A stretch of DNA of 64,000 bases. Source: Rhynchonema sp. JSB1_4. Its lineage: Eukaryota > Nematoda > Chromadorea > Monhysterida > Xyalidae. The DNA lies in contig JASAMV010000616.1 in the NCBI GenBank assembly GCA_030248065.1, forward strand, positions 39,800 through 103,799, read 5' to 3'. Under the pieces are notes generated by a model. The model was not told the DNA's origin and searched no databases. It worked only from the letters and a program-made list of their open reading frames with translations. Made by a program: the position numbers and the translations under genes. Positions 36,859 to 48,800 of the stretch are shown here, piece after piece (positions within the stretch are counted from its first letter, which is position 1; every line of letters starts with the position of its first letter).

Positions 36859-39290
36859 ATGATAATATCAAAAGGCGGTTGTCGCGTTCGCGTTGTTTTC
36901 ATCGCGCTGCTGATGACAACAGTGATGATTCTCATGTTGTCCTCAATTCACACGGGACGTCAACGAACGAAAATTCTAATCGCGCGCGAACAGCAGACTG
37001 AAGAAGTTGACATTCTGGATAATCTATGGTCACCGCCAGTGGTCGAGGAACCGAAATACTTCACATATGAAAAACCGAAGCACAAACAACCGCGAACGAA
37101 TGTAAATCACGGTGTCGGAGAGATCGGGTTAATAATATTTGGTTCACATGCAAGTTGTTCATTGAACGCGCAAAAAAACCTGATCAGAAAAAAAGAGAAG
37201 CAAAGAATACTCGTTGTTTTAGATCTGACCCGATCAATCCTATGTGGGCCTATTTCGATCCACGATACTTGAGGATCACCGTGGTTACAATTTCCAATTG
37301 GAACGCTGGCAAAACCATTTACTGTCGCTATTATGAGTTCGTGTAATGTTTCATTACAAAAAAGCCACACACGATGGACATGGAGTCCATACTATTTTTC
37401 AGTCACAACGGCACACAGATCGGCAAGGTGGACACGACAAGAAACCGAATTGATTTCCTGCTCGATTGTCGCCAGGGTGTCTATGCACCGTACGTGGCAA
37501 TCAGTGACAATGGATGGTTCACGGAAGGAAAACCTCGACTTCTGCCTGTCACTGTGCTACCGAAAGGTACTGTACGTATACATAGGTAGTAATATCTGGC
37601 CTGACAGATGAGATATATAGGTGTACATACGTATATATATATGTATATATATGGATATATGCCGTAGTGTACTTTAACTGGCCAGCATCCAACGACACAA
37701 GCCGACAAAGGCACACAAAGATTTGATCATTCAGCTTCGTTTTCAGCTCCGCCCACGGAACCAACGTTTAATGTGTGCATGGCACCATTGTGGGGAGATG
37801 GTTTGCACTATTTGCTATTGCTACAATTCATCGAATATTATCGCATGGTTGGCGCACAGCATTTATTCGTTTACGTCTTAGAAGTGAAGGACACCGCCAC
37901 GAAATCAGTATTGGATTTCTATGATATGAAGAAAGTCATAACGGTCATACCGATAAAACGAAATGATACCGGTAGGTGGTGACAGAAACAATGGGAACAC
38001 TCTTTTCTGTGCGGTTATATGTCCTTTAACCCTTTTCCAAACCAAAATTTATTTTGAGACAGTAACCACTGCACACAGCACGTGATCTGCCGTCACAAGG
38101 CCGCTTGGCAGGACTGTATACTACGATCTGTACACCGATTCAAATACACGGCTGTCATCGATATGGACGAGCTGATTGTGCCCCTGCAGCACAGCTCACT
38201 TCCGGAACTGCTCAGGTTGGGGAGCAATGGACATCTCCAATGTAGACTTATGCCTATGTTTGTCATTATAAGGCAAACATAGAGCGCAAATTTCAGTACC
38301 CTCGACGTGAAATGGGTGGGAGACTCATTGTTCTCCTCCTTCATGTTTCGTCCTCGGTGGGTGACCAGAGTCGAAGAGACTCCCAGTGCCGATCACCTGG
38401 TGAAAGTACCTGACGCGCAACTGCCTGATTTTGTCTGGCAGTACCTGCCTGTGTTTCGATATCACAACACGTCCCAGGCGGCACCACCAATTTTCATCAA
38501 CAAGTGCATTGTCAAACCGGAAAGAGTGCGTCCCTATATCCCGGAGTTTTCCATATACAGCTTCATTTTCTCTCCGAGGGCTCGATTTCCGTGTAGAGCC
38601 CACGGGGATCTATTTGGGGTAAAACGTTTTCCAAAGTTCGATCAAAAGGCACATGGTTTCTTCACAAAAAAGATAAAAACAGGGAATTTTCGCATATTTT
38701 TCCAGCAGAATCTGCTCCAAGATCGCGTAATGTATGCTTTGAAGCAATTATGATAAGAATCAATAACACTAGCGATGATTTCCAGTAATGTCAAAACTTT
38801 ACAGGACTCCATTCTGAAATATTGCCAAGTAGAGCCACCGGGGGCTCGATCTGGGTAAAATATTTGAAACAAAAAGGTCGACTTTCCACCTCTTTCCGAA
38901 TAGAGCCCTGGGGCGTTATATGGGAAGCTCGGGTGACTTAGTTCGAATATTTAATTTTATTTAATTGAATATTTAATTCGAATATTTAAATAATATTTGC
39001 GCTGATGAGGTGAAGTAATGTGCCATATTCGAACTCAGATAGCGTACATGGGCGTGCACGTGGTACACTATGCGGTGTACGAAACCAGAAAAGACGACTA
39101 CATTTACGAAACCTACGAAGTCGACCCGACGATCGCCTATATTCGACATTTCAACAGGAATGCTGGATTCATGGCAATATTCGGCAAACCGGAAATAACC
39201 GAAATGCCCACAGTTTTTGGCAGCCAGCTGCATCGAAGAGCATTCACAGCAATGAAGCTGATCAGAGCGAACCTGCCGAAACAGACCTGA
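36859..39290 (+). CDS. Glycosyltransferase family 92 (DUF23) protein A, 471 aa
   Basis: Type II Golgi membrane glycosyltransferase, GT92 family; known members add galactose to fucose or other glycans, but the acceptor here is unknown. Exons: 36859-37127, 37223-37342, 37403-37566, 37747-37971, 38059-38215, 38297-38525, 39039-39290; phases agree throughout (1416 bases). It has a short cytoplasmic tail, a membrane anchor (VVFIALLMTTVMILMLSSI), a stem, and then the domain: FNVCMAPLWGDGLHYL, LQFIEYYRMVGAQHLFVYVL, CRHKAAWQDC, the metal-binding-type motif YTAVIDMDELIVPL, FMFRPRW, and a C-terminal KCIVKPER-IAYMGVHVVHY. The acceptor before 38059 is GAG rather than CAG. It is tandem with gene B and has the same exon sizes. 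The start is the first ATG ahead of the anchor. Confidence 0.92.
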
Positions 39291-39782
39291 TCTTCGAAAA
39301 TGCTAAAAAAACAGTTCAATTCGAACAAGGTTCCCCTTCTGCGTAGCTAAACGGGCAACCGTTTAGAGGATCGGCAATTTTGTGTCGTCAAGGGTGAATT
39401 TTGCGTTTCAGACAAAGTACCGCTTTGATTAAATTCCACGTGTTACATGGCTTTATAGGTTTGATATACTTTGTACTGTTTCTTTGAGTCTAATTAATTT
39501 AAGGCGTCCGACGAACTTGTGCACGGATGTTCTATACAATAACAGAGCATGCAATAGTTGATGTTTGGGCAATGCATACAAAATTGACTGTGCAGCAAAC
39601 GCTGTCAAACGTTGCACAGTTCTGGCGTGTTGCTTTTTGGCGTGTTCTCTCTGAAATTTTATCAAATCTCATCCCACGTCATGCACTTTCTACTTCTGGC
39701 TGCATGTTGGAGATCAGCACAGAGGAACCATTCGTGATCAAACAACTGCAAAACACGGAAATTATTGTCACAGTCTGAAATA

Positions 39783-42700
39783 ATGATCAACTCAAACGGC
39801 GGTTTTCGCCTTCACGTTCCTCTCGTTGTGCTACTGACGTTAACAGTGGTGATTTTAATATCGTTTGTGGCTCCCGGACGTCGACAAATTCATGTTCGGA
39901 TGACGTACAAACGATCGGACGAAATCAACATTCTCGATAATTTATGGTCACCACCGGCGGTCGAAGAACCACCATACTACACGTATGAACAGCCGAAACA
40001 CAGTCAACCGCGACCGGCGGAAAAGTACGGCGTTGGTGACAGGTTTGACGACGTTAAATTCCTACTTTTTTCGATAAATTCTGAATATCATTCTGAACAG
40101 AAACATTCTGATGAATTGTTCCTGTTTTTGCCGTTCAGATCGGATTCGATCAACCCGATGTGGGCGTATTTCGACCCGAGGTACTTGCGGATCACCGTGG
40201 TGACAATTTCCAACTGGAACGCCGGCACAACGATTTGCTGTCGTTATTATGAGTTGGTGTATTGCATTATAACAAGGCACATTTGAAGGACACCATCGAA
40301 TCTTCGTCATGCACCGACAAGTACCCCATGAACAGCCTTCAGTCACAACGGTACACAAATCGGGAAGGAAGACACGACAAAGATCAGAGTCGACTTCTTG
40401 ATCGATTGCCGCCAGGGTGTCTATGCGCCATACGTGGCCATCAGTGAGAAGGGGTGGGTGACGGAGGGAAAGGCGCGACTTCTGCCTGTCACTGTGCTAC
40501 CGAAAGGTACGCAAGGTGCAAATATACACAATCTAATAACTGTTTTGATTTCTCTTCCCGTTCGATTTTTACTTTTGTCAGCAAAGACATGTCGGTAAAA
40601 GCTGTTCAGTCAGATCTGTTATTAAGCAGCAGTCTTGCCGGCAAAGCTTGCTGACACGTCAGGATAGATAGAAGCAACATCGTTCCAGCTCCCCCCACTC
40701 AACCAACATTCAACGTCTGCATGGCTCCTTTATGGGGCACCAGTTTGCACTATCTGGTGTTGCTACAATTCATCGAATATTATCGCATGGTTGGCGCACA
40801 GCATTTATTCGTTTACGTCTTAGAAGTGAAGGACACCGCCACGAAAGCAGTATTGGATTTCTATGATTTGAGAAAGGTCATCACCGTCATACCACTGAAA
40901 AGAAATGATACCGGTAAGTGAAGCAGCATTTTTCTTCCAGACTTCTTGAAACAAATTGAGAATGACAACATTTCAGACAGTAACCACTGCACAGAGCACG
41001 TGATCTGCCGTCACAACGCCGCTTGGCAGGACTGTATACTACGATCTGTACACCGATTCAAATACACGGCTGTCATCGATATGGACGAGCTGATTGTGCC
41101 CCTGCAGCACAGCTCACTTCCGGAACTGCTCAGGTTGGGGGGGGACCTTCTGGTATGTACTTCTTCGTAGATTGCATGCCCATACTTTGGGCTCCCGTGC
41201 ACTGGAGTCTTGTGGACGTGCTTTCCACGAAAGAGAGCTGGATCAATAACGTTGGTGTACGTTGTGGGCACGCACTGCGTTAGATCTGTGGGCGCAGCTT
41301 ATTGATCTACATATAATTATTTGTGCCAAGCAAGTCCGCAGGGCACCAGTGTACTTGAGTGGGCTTTTCGTTCATTTTCGAGCATTTTCGTTTTGACGCT
41401 TTCTTCACTGTCACGACACGACCCTGGGCAAGCCATAGGGCCACGACTGGGCCCAGAACACATGCCGTAGACCTATAACTCAATGCGTGCCCGCAAGTAG
41501 GGTTGGATTAAAAAAAGTAAAAAATTTTTTTGTAAAAAAAATTTTTTTTTTAAAGTTGGCCACTTTTTTATTTTAAAATTTTAAAAAGTAAGTCCACTTT
41601 TTTTATTATTTTTTCACTTTTTTTCGTTATTTTCCGACTTAGGTAGAAACGCATGTTTTCATGTGTTTTATTACTCATGATTGTCAAAAAATTGCCTGCG
41701 GCGCTTATATTTCAGTTTGAAATGGTGTAGTGTTGGACTCATACAGTTCCCAGACATCCCAACAACCGCTGCATGTATAATATAGGACACCCCATACCAT
41801 ATACTGTACAGTTATTGAGCGTGTCGTAAGCTATCGACAGACGCCACGTTGCTCGCCTGTTTGCAGTGGTCGTGGATTAGTCATTTGCTGTTTTTGTGAC
41901 ACAAAATGAGCATGGTTTTAGTCTTTATCTCTCTTCAAATTTATCCCCAAATTCACAAACAGAAGCCTGGTCTTCCCTCTGTCACATATACCCACAGAGT
42001 TGTCACCTTCGAGGTGCTCAAAGTCATGACCAAAGGGTGATCGACGTAAACATACAAGTCAGTGAAAAAGTTCTCTTTAGTGTCCCTCAAAACATATCTA
42101 ACTAACATGATTTCAGAATTTCATTCTTCAAGAAACCAATTTTTTGGCGGCCCGGAATAAAAAAAGTGATGTTTAAAAAAAATTTTAAAAAGTTTTTTTT
42201 TAAAAGTTCGATAATAAAAATTTTTTTTAATCCAACCCTGCCCGCAAGGCCAAACCGCAACGTGATGCACATCTGGCTGAAGTTTCAGTACACTCGACGT
42301 ACAATGGGAAGGTGACTCACTGTTCTCCTCCTTCATGTTTCGTCCTCGGTGGGTGACCAGAGTCGAGGAGACTCCCAGTGCCGATCACCTGGTGAAAGTA
42401 CCTGACGCGCAACTATCTGATTTTGTCTGGCAGTACCTGCCTGTGTTTCGATATCACAACACGTCCCAGGCGGCACCGCCCATCTTCATCAACAAGTGCA
42501 TTGTCAAACCGGAAAGGGTGAGTCTACAAAAAAAAAATTCGTTCCAAAAGTTAAAAAAAAATTTTTTTTTATTATTTCAAAATTCGAAAATTTCTCTATT
42601 TTTTGCTCTAAAAGTGCTATTTTTTGCATAAAAATTGCTACTGTTTAACATCACCCGACCCTACCATGGGTGTATTGGGTGCCATAATCGTTGTTTTGTG

Positions 42701-43509
42701 GCATCTAGACATAGTGCACACACTCACATGGCCTCTCATATGATTACACATGTACATGTGACTGGGTGGGCATGCATTTATCCATGCAACAGACCCGAAA
42801 GCAGTGATTCGGTGTGATATTCACTCTATATTTACACTGTTTGTCACATATTTGCATTGGTCGTGTACCAAGAGGCAATAGTTTCAACCAAATTTACCGT
42901 CTTGAGTGTCACAAAGCCACACCAAGGCACCCACACCACGTGGGGGAAGTGTACGGGTGTGTACCTGACTACTGTTGGTACTCATTGACCATTGTTTAGT
43001 ATTGTTTTCGTGTCGTGAGTGCTTTATATGCACTTACCACACGTTATGGAAGAAAAATGCCACTATTTTTTGCTTTAGCGCTCATTTTTTTTCGTTTCTG
43101 GCAGTTTTTGGCTGGAATAAAAAATTTTTTTTAAATTAAAAAAAAAATTTTTTTTTAAAAAAATGGGGTTTGAATAAAAATTTTTTTTATTAACCACTGG
43201 TGGCTTGCACTGCAGTCACGCACGATCGTATATATTCAGATTGCGTACATGGGCATCCATCTGGTGCACTACTCAGTGCAAGCACCCGGCATGCAGGACT
43301 ACATTGCCGGTACCTACCCCGTCCACCCGACCATCGCCTATATTCGACACTTCAACAAGCAGCCATCAATACTGTCCGCATTCGGCCAACCGGAATTGAC
43401 GGTGATGCCGTCAAGCTTTGGCACTGAACTGCATGGACGGGTATTGTCAGCGTTGAAGTTGATCAGGGGAAACGCGTCGAAACACGGATCTGATAAGTCA
43501 ACGCGATGA
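39783..43509 (+). CDS. Glycosyltransferase family 92 (DUF23) protein B, 474 aa
   Basis: Tandem paralogue of the gene 490 bases upstream, with the same role and topology. Exons: 39783-40042, 40139-40258, 40343-40506, 40689-40913, 40977-41133, 42289-42517, 43240-43509; internal exons 2-6 have exactly the same lengths as in gene A. Anchor VPLVVLLTLTVVILISFV. Domain marks: FNVCMAPLWGTSLHYL, CRHNAAWQDC, AVIDMDELIVPL, FRPRWVTRVEE, KCIVKPER-IAYMGIHLVHY. Exons 4 and 5 are almost identical to gene A over long runs, while exon 1 is strongly diverged, suggesting gene conversion. Introns 5 and 6 are enlarged by repeats, including a hAT-like MITE at 41498-42240. For the last exon an alternative acceptor at 43215 would add eight residues. 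The gene appears intact. Confidence 0.92.
41498..42240. mobile_element. hAT-like MITE with 8-bp target duplication CCCGCAAG
   Basis: Inverted ends TAGGGTTGGATTAAAAAAAG and (reverse complement) CAGGGTTGGATTAAAAAAAA, flanked by direct repeats CCCGCAAG at 41490-41497 and 42241-42248. TAGGG/CAGGG ends with 8-bp duplication are typical of the hAT superfamily. A/T-rich subterminal tracts; no transposase. Lies in intron 5 of GT92 gene B. Confidence 0.85.
42525..43195. repeat. A/T-tract-bordered repeat in intron 6 of GT92 gene B
   Basis: Both margins have long A8-T10 tracts resembling the subterminal parts of the hAT-like MITE in the preceding intron (shared GGAATAAAAAAtttttttt-type segments). No clean inverted ends or target duplication were found, so the limits are approximate. 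Confidence 0.4.
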
Positions 43510-45819
43510 AAACATTTTGCCAACAGTGACTTGTGGCCAATTTCCAATATCTGTGACACTCATTTCAATATCTTTGTTTTATGTGGAGTATCAGTTCAAA
43601 CTGTGAAGGTGGATGAGACCATTTTGGTGTGGATGAATGAAGGAAATGGTTGGTGCGAAGTTGTTTGTTCGTCATTATACTATAAGTTGTCACGAAAGCA
43701 TGCAATACAAACCCATTACTAATTACCCCCATTACTAATACTTCCACATACTGCTCAGTTTTCTTTATCATCAAGCACGATAATACAGCAGAAACGCAAT
43801 ACACACAAAGTGTAATAGATTAATTACATGTGCTGTAATGCCAGGATGATGTAACAATACACGAATACAAGAAAAAAACGATACAAGCATAAAAAATCAT
43901 TATCATGTTTGGAACTTTACCAATCTTGTTTGCACATACGTAATTGGTGGTTGTTGTGAAGGTAGCTATCGGGCCCCCAATTCGTAGCTCTTGAAAAAAG
44001 AGACCCAAATACCAACGAACTATTCTAATAGTAAAAAATTTCTTCTGTACACATTACATGGTTTCATTTCTGACACAAAAGCACAGATACGAAAAAACGC
44101 ATAACGTGACTGAAAAAATTTATACAGATTCAATCCATACTAGTGTTGTTTGTTGATACAAGACGTCTCAATAGTTCATGCCCAGACACTCTGAAAATGG
44201 TACATTGAATTATAAAATAACGCTCAACACAGTATTAAAATAAAAACAACAACAAAAGTAGCCAGCATATTATACGAAGCCGAAAAACACAACAACTACA
44301 AATACAGTATCATAAGCTATAGTACAACTATGGGGTCTTAAAAGGACTCTTTGAAAAGCAAAACCGCCACAAGCGACAACGTAGTCGATCTTAGCCTGAA
44401 TGGAGAGAAACTACAGCAGCAAAATCATGATATTGATCGGGCGAACTCATAATAGTCAAGCAGAGCTTCGTGTTTCGGACCGGACACCGAACGACCCGAG
44501 ACAGAATAATAAAAATACTAACATTTGGGATAGATACGCGACAAAACCAAACAGAGAAACGTCGATACCAAAATAGAAACGCGAAATAGTAATTATATAA
44601 ATTAGCGCTGAGACAGACCGAAGCCAGATATAACATCAATCAACACACGCTCAAACACGAACAAAAAAACCGATCATTCCAACGCAACAACAAAGCAGAA
44701 GAACAATACAACAAAACAGAATACACATCTTTCAACTTTGATAACAAGAGACAAAAAAATGAACGTGTAACATTTTGTGTACTGCAGACCAAACAGAGAG
44801 ATAGAGACAAATAATATATACGGAAGTTTTCCTGATTTCAAGAAGTTAAAAACACGATAGATTATATCAAATAATGGGCACGCATACATTTCACAGACAA
44901 CTGTACACGGAGCATAGGAGGAGTAACTCATCTGAATGAAACGAAAGAGAAAACGTATCAGTCTTTCATGACGCCAGGACTCAGCTCCGCATACAATAAT
45001 AATTGATGGATAATGCTAATTACAAGCTACACCTAATAATAAGAATGTTATTCTATACAACGAATACAGCTCCAGGCTGAAATGAGACACCAAAATGCAA
45101 AAAAACGCACTCTTACAAACAATGCTTATAATAGTTCGGCAAATGGACTTTCGGATATATTTATCAAAAAACACACTAGGTATTTGAAAAGCATTCTACA
45201 GAACTAAACTAATTATCTGGGAAAACACCGTGCAACAACGGTAGGTAAGTAGAAAACAATGCTAGTGGATGCCGATATAGTTGCAGATGGATATGGACGC
45301 AGTACGCAACTACAGATGTACGAGACACAATGATCTATGAAAACGACACAAACCACGTGTGGAACATTCGCAACCGTAATCAATCATCGAACAAAAATTT
45401 CGACTGCATCCCGCTTTGAATCAAACCAGCAACAAACAAACAGGCAACAACAACAATCAACACAGTAATGGATGTTATTTTTATGATAACAAACTACAAT
45501 AATAATTGTAATTTTGCCATAACAAAAAAACATGTGCAAGGGAACGCGCAGACACGACATGGTGAAAAAGCGTGAGTTTGTAGAAATAAAAATTTCTGAC
45601 GTAGAAACAGCAGTAATAGAGAGATACGTGACAGAAGAGAAACTCGCACGCATAAAATTTCAGGGTGATAAAAATTAACACGCCCCACTCAAAGCAACAA
45701 AAACGAAACCACAAGATAGTGAGGGGATACAGTAGGTGGTGCACATGTGAGAAGCGTGAGGATAATCAAGCAATGGCAAAGTCCAACAAGCCTGACCCCC
45801 AAATCTGACTTAGTGTATT
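43510..45819. other. AT-rich intergenic region between convergent genes
   Basis: Lies between the stop of GT92 gene B (+) and the stop of the PHD-SET gene (-), so it holds both 3' ends. No gene or strong poly(A) signal was identified. Base composition from 43.8 to 45.8 kb is A-rich on plus, with long stop-poor minus frames rich in Cys/Phe/Val that look like composition artefacts. Confidence 0.45.
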
Positions 45820-48800
45820 TTATCTGCGTGGTGGTGCCCCCATTCCATATCTGGTATCGGCCATCACAAATGGTGAGTCATAGGTCATCGTTGGTGGTTC
45901 GAAGTCCACGCCACCGTCTGTAAGAATGGGAATTCTTTTACTTCATACAGTATGGTTCGTGAAGGCGGATCCACAGCTGCTGCATGCAGCCGGCTATCTT
46001 TGTAATACGCTACAGTAAATAACCAATTTTAATGACGATGAAAATTACTGCGTACATTTTTAGTGTCTTAAATATATGAGCCACTCTGACTAGAAAATAT
46101 TTGCCAAAAAGAAGTAAAAATGCTCGGCATTTCACCTGATCGAGGCTTTAGGCTGGTTGCACTGCCTGGTTTCTACGGACAGGTGGAAAGACAAAAAGTA
46201 ACTCACTTTCATGCGTCACATATCGTGCGCCGATCGGCAGTGCGTCAACGCCATCAAGACTATTGGGCACAGGTAGAGATTCGGGGTCGTCCGTCTGTAA
46301 TTGGCTTACGGTAATTGGGTTACAGTAATGAGTGTCAGACTGATGTGGCGATTGTTGATAGTTTAGACGGTGGTCATGCTTGTAAACTGTTGCATGCTTA
46401 CTTACAGGTTTCGTCCGCAATCGCATGAGCGCTCGGACCAGAACAAAAACAGAAGATCAAAAAGTATTGAGACTGGGAGCAGGAATGATAAAATCGATAT
46501 AAAGCCAATTTAATGCACAAAGCAACAGCGTATAAAAATACTTTCTATTTGTCCTCTAGGCTCTATTGTACAAACAAACGCTTGTGACCCAACGAAACCA
46601 ACCAAATATGTGGCCTGCGTGATAGGAGAGTTCGATTCGGGTTCCCCATTCGTGTCGCTATGATCGACACCAAACTCCATCCTGAGTCGATCCTCAAGGG
46701 ACATTCGATGTAGACCAGCGGGCTTGACGGGCGGCGGGGGTGGGGGCGGTGGCCTTGGAACCTCAGGGGACCGATGTGGCTCGATGATCGCTTGCTCGGC
46801 CGGCGCTGGTTCGTCGTGGTGCTGGAAAAATGATGTTTCCACTTTTGCAAAAAAGTCTGATAATTGAAGTGTGGGTCGGGGGATCAAACTGGTGATCGGT
46901 CTGCCCCGGGAATAGAATTTTTTTTACCAAGTATCAAAGTTGACCAACAGGCAACAACAGTGCTGATTTCGACAAGTGTATTTCTGGGCCGTAAAGAACT
47001 TCTTCCTCAATGATAATCCGGCATTAAAAGTCGTGGACAAGACAGATGCCAGCCAATCACCATATTTGATAAACGAAATCCAAATTGAAAAAATTAAAAA
47101 ATAACCACACCACTCACTCACCGCCGAACTTTCCAACTGCGCATTCCTATAAATACGCGTCTTCAGTTCGTCTAACGTAACCGTGGTTTTGCCGATTTTG
47201 GACGGGTCCGGTAGTGATCGCAACCTGAAAAAGTCAACGAAAAGTCAACACTCGCTTTTTTTTCGCAGGATCAATTTTGGGGTTTTTGAATTTTCTTGAA
47301 ACAAAAATAGCTCCGCAATTCCCACATTTTTACCCTACCTATGATTCCTGCCAGTTTCAAGCAATTGTGTTTCGGACATGGATGGGATGAATCCAGATGA
47401 GCCGCCGATAGTTGCACTGGTCGGCGTTGCCGGGCTGAAACAAATAGTGGCATTGTTGTGATTTGTGAATGACGATCGAAACGTTGGGTGGCTACTTTTT
47501 GGACCCGGTGAAACATCAACGTTTTAAGTTGATGGCAGTCGCTGTCAGCGAAGGGAATCATAAATGTTTCATTAACGCCAGAAAAGTCTCAAGACGGTTC
47601 ACGTCCATACTACTAGGAAGTCTCTCATTTCATACTAAGAAATCACTGTCTCTTTCTGATCAAACCGAAAATCAAACTAAAAATACAAAAAGCAAACTTA
47701 CATGGATTTATCAGTCGACTCAGTCGCTACCACCGATCTTCGCTTCTTATACTCATCCAGACTGACTTTCTTGCGAGTTTTCGGTTCTTCTGAAGAAAGT
47801 CGATAAAAAAACTACTATTTTCCCTTGTCCTCAACAAACTACCAGCAACCATGTGATGTTTCACGCCAACCATAAACAACACCAACCAATAGGTATGACA
47901 CACGGCTCGCTCTCCACCACGTTCTGCACAAACGCGGTTGGCGAGGCTGGAGTTTCAGCTGGATGTTGGTCGAATTCTATGGGGGCAGGTCGGGAGTCGG
48001 TTGTGGGCTGCAAAATGTAGGTGTACCAAGTAAAGGTAAGAGTTCAGAGATCGGAAACGGGCCGGATAAAGTCGGCCTCCGGCCCGGCCTGTTTTGGCTT
48101 GAGGTCGGCCCGGCCCGGTCAGCCAAATTTCAAGCGTCGAAAACTGAAAAAGACCAAAAAGCTGAAAAAAATTCGAAAATTTTCTGCAGAATAATTGTTT
48201 TCACTGGTGCAGCTGGGGGAAAGGGGTAGGTAGGTAGATTGACGCGCCATCCTGATGCAGTGCGCATTTTTAAGTCGCCGGCTGGTACAGTAGTAGGTAT
48301 AATTTTTGACTCAAAATGGTTTAAAATCGGTATTTTTCACGCCATATAGGAGAAAAATCGGGCGTGACGCGCGAAATTAGCGCTTAAGAGTACATTCTCA
48401 GTACATCAATATGTAGACATAAAATTTTGTTCCCGGATGACCCCCCTAGCTCGACCGGTCGGTACAGTAGGTAGGTTGATTGCAGGCAGGCTTTTTTGGT
48501 GGTACAAGTAGGTTGATTGCAAAGGCCTGAGTATGGGTAGCTACACCACTGCTTCTTTCTTCAAAACGATGACTGAAAAGATCAAGAACTAGGAAATGTT
48601 ATTGCGCGAAGCGCAAAAATCTTGAAAATTTTGGTTCAAAAAAACGGTAATTTCGTTCGAATTTAGGCATACCGGGCCGGACCGGACCGGGCTGCTCGGC
48701 CCGACCCGGCCCGGAGGCCGGCCCGTTTCCGATATCTGTAAGAGTTTGATCATGTTTGTTGATCACTGATTATTGCTTCTTGAGGCAGCTAGGTAAGAGC

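Noticed and set aside
36700..39782. Short ORFs ending just before each GT92 start codon (ending TVTV and IVTV)
   Set aside because: Probably duplicated 5' flank rather than coding sequence; no evidence of translation.
43800..45750. Minus-strand hydrophobic Cys/Phe-rich ORFs resembling membrane proteins
   Set aside because: They reflect A-rich plus-strand composition, have no family motifs and lie in the shared 3' region of two convergent genes.
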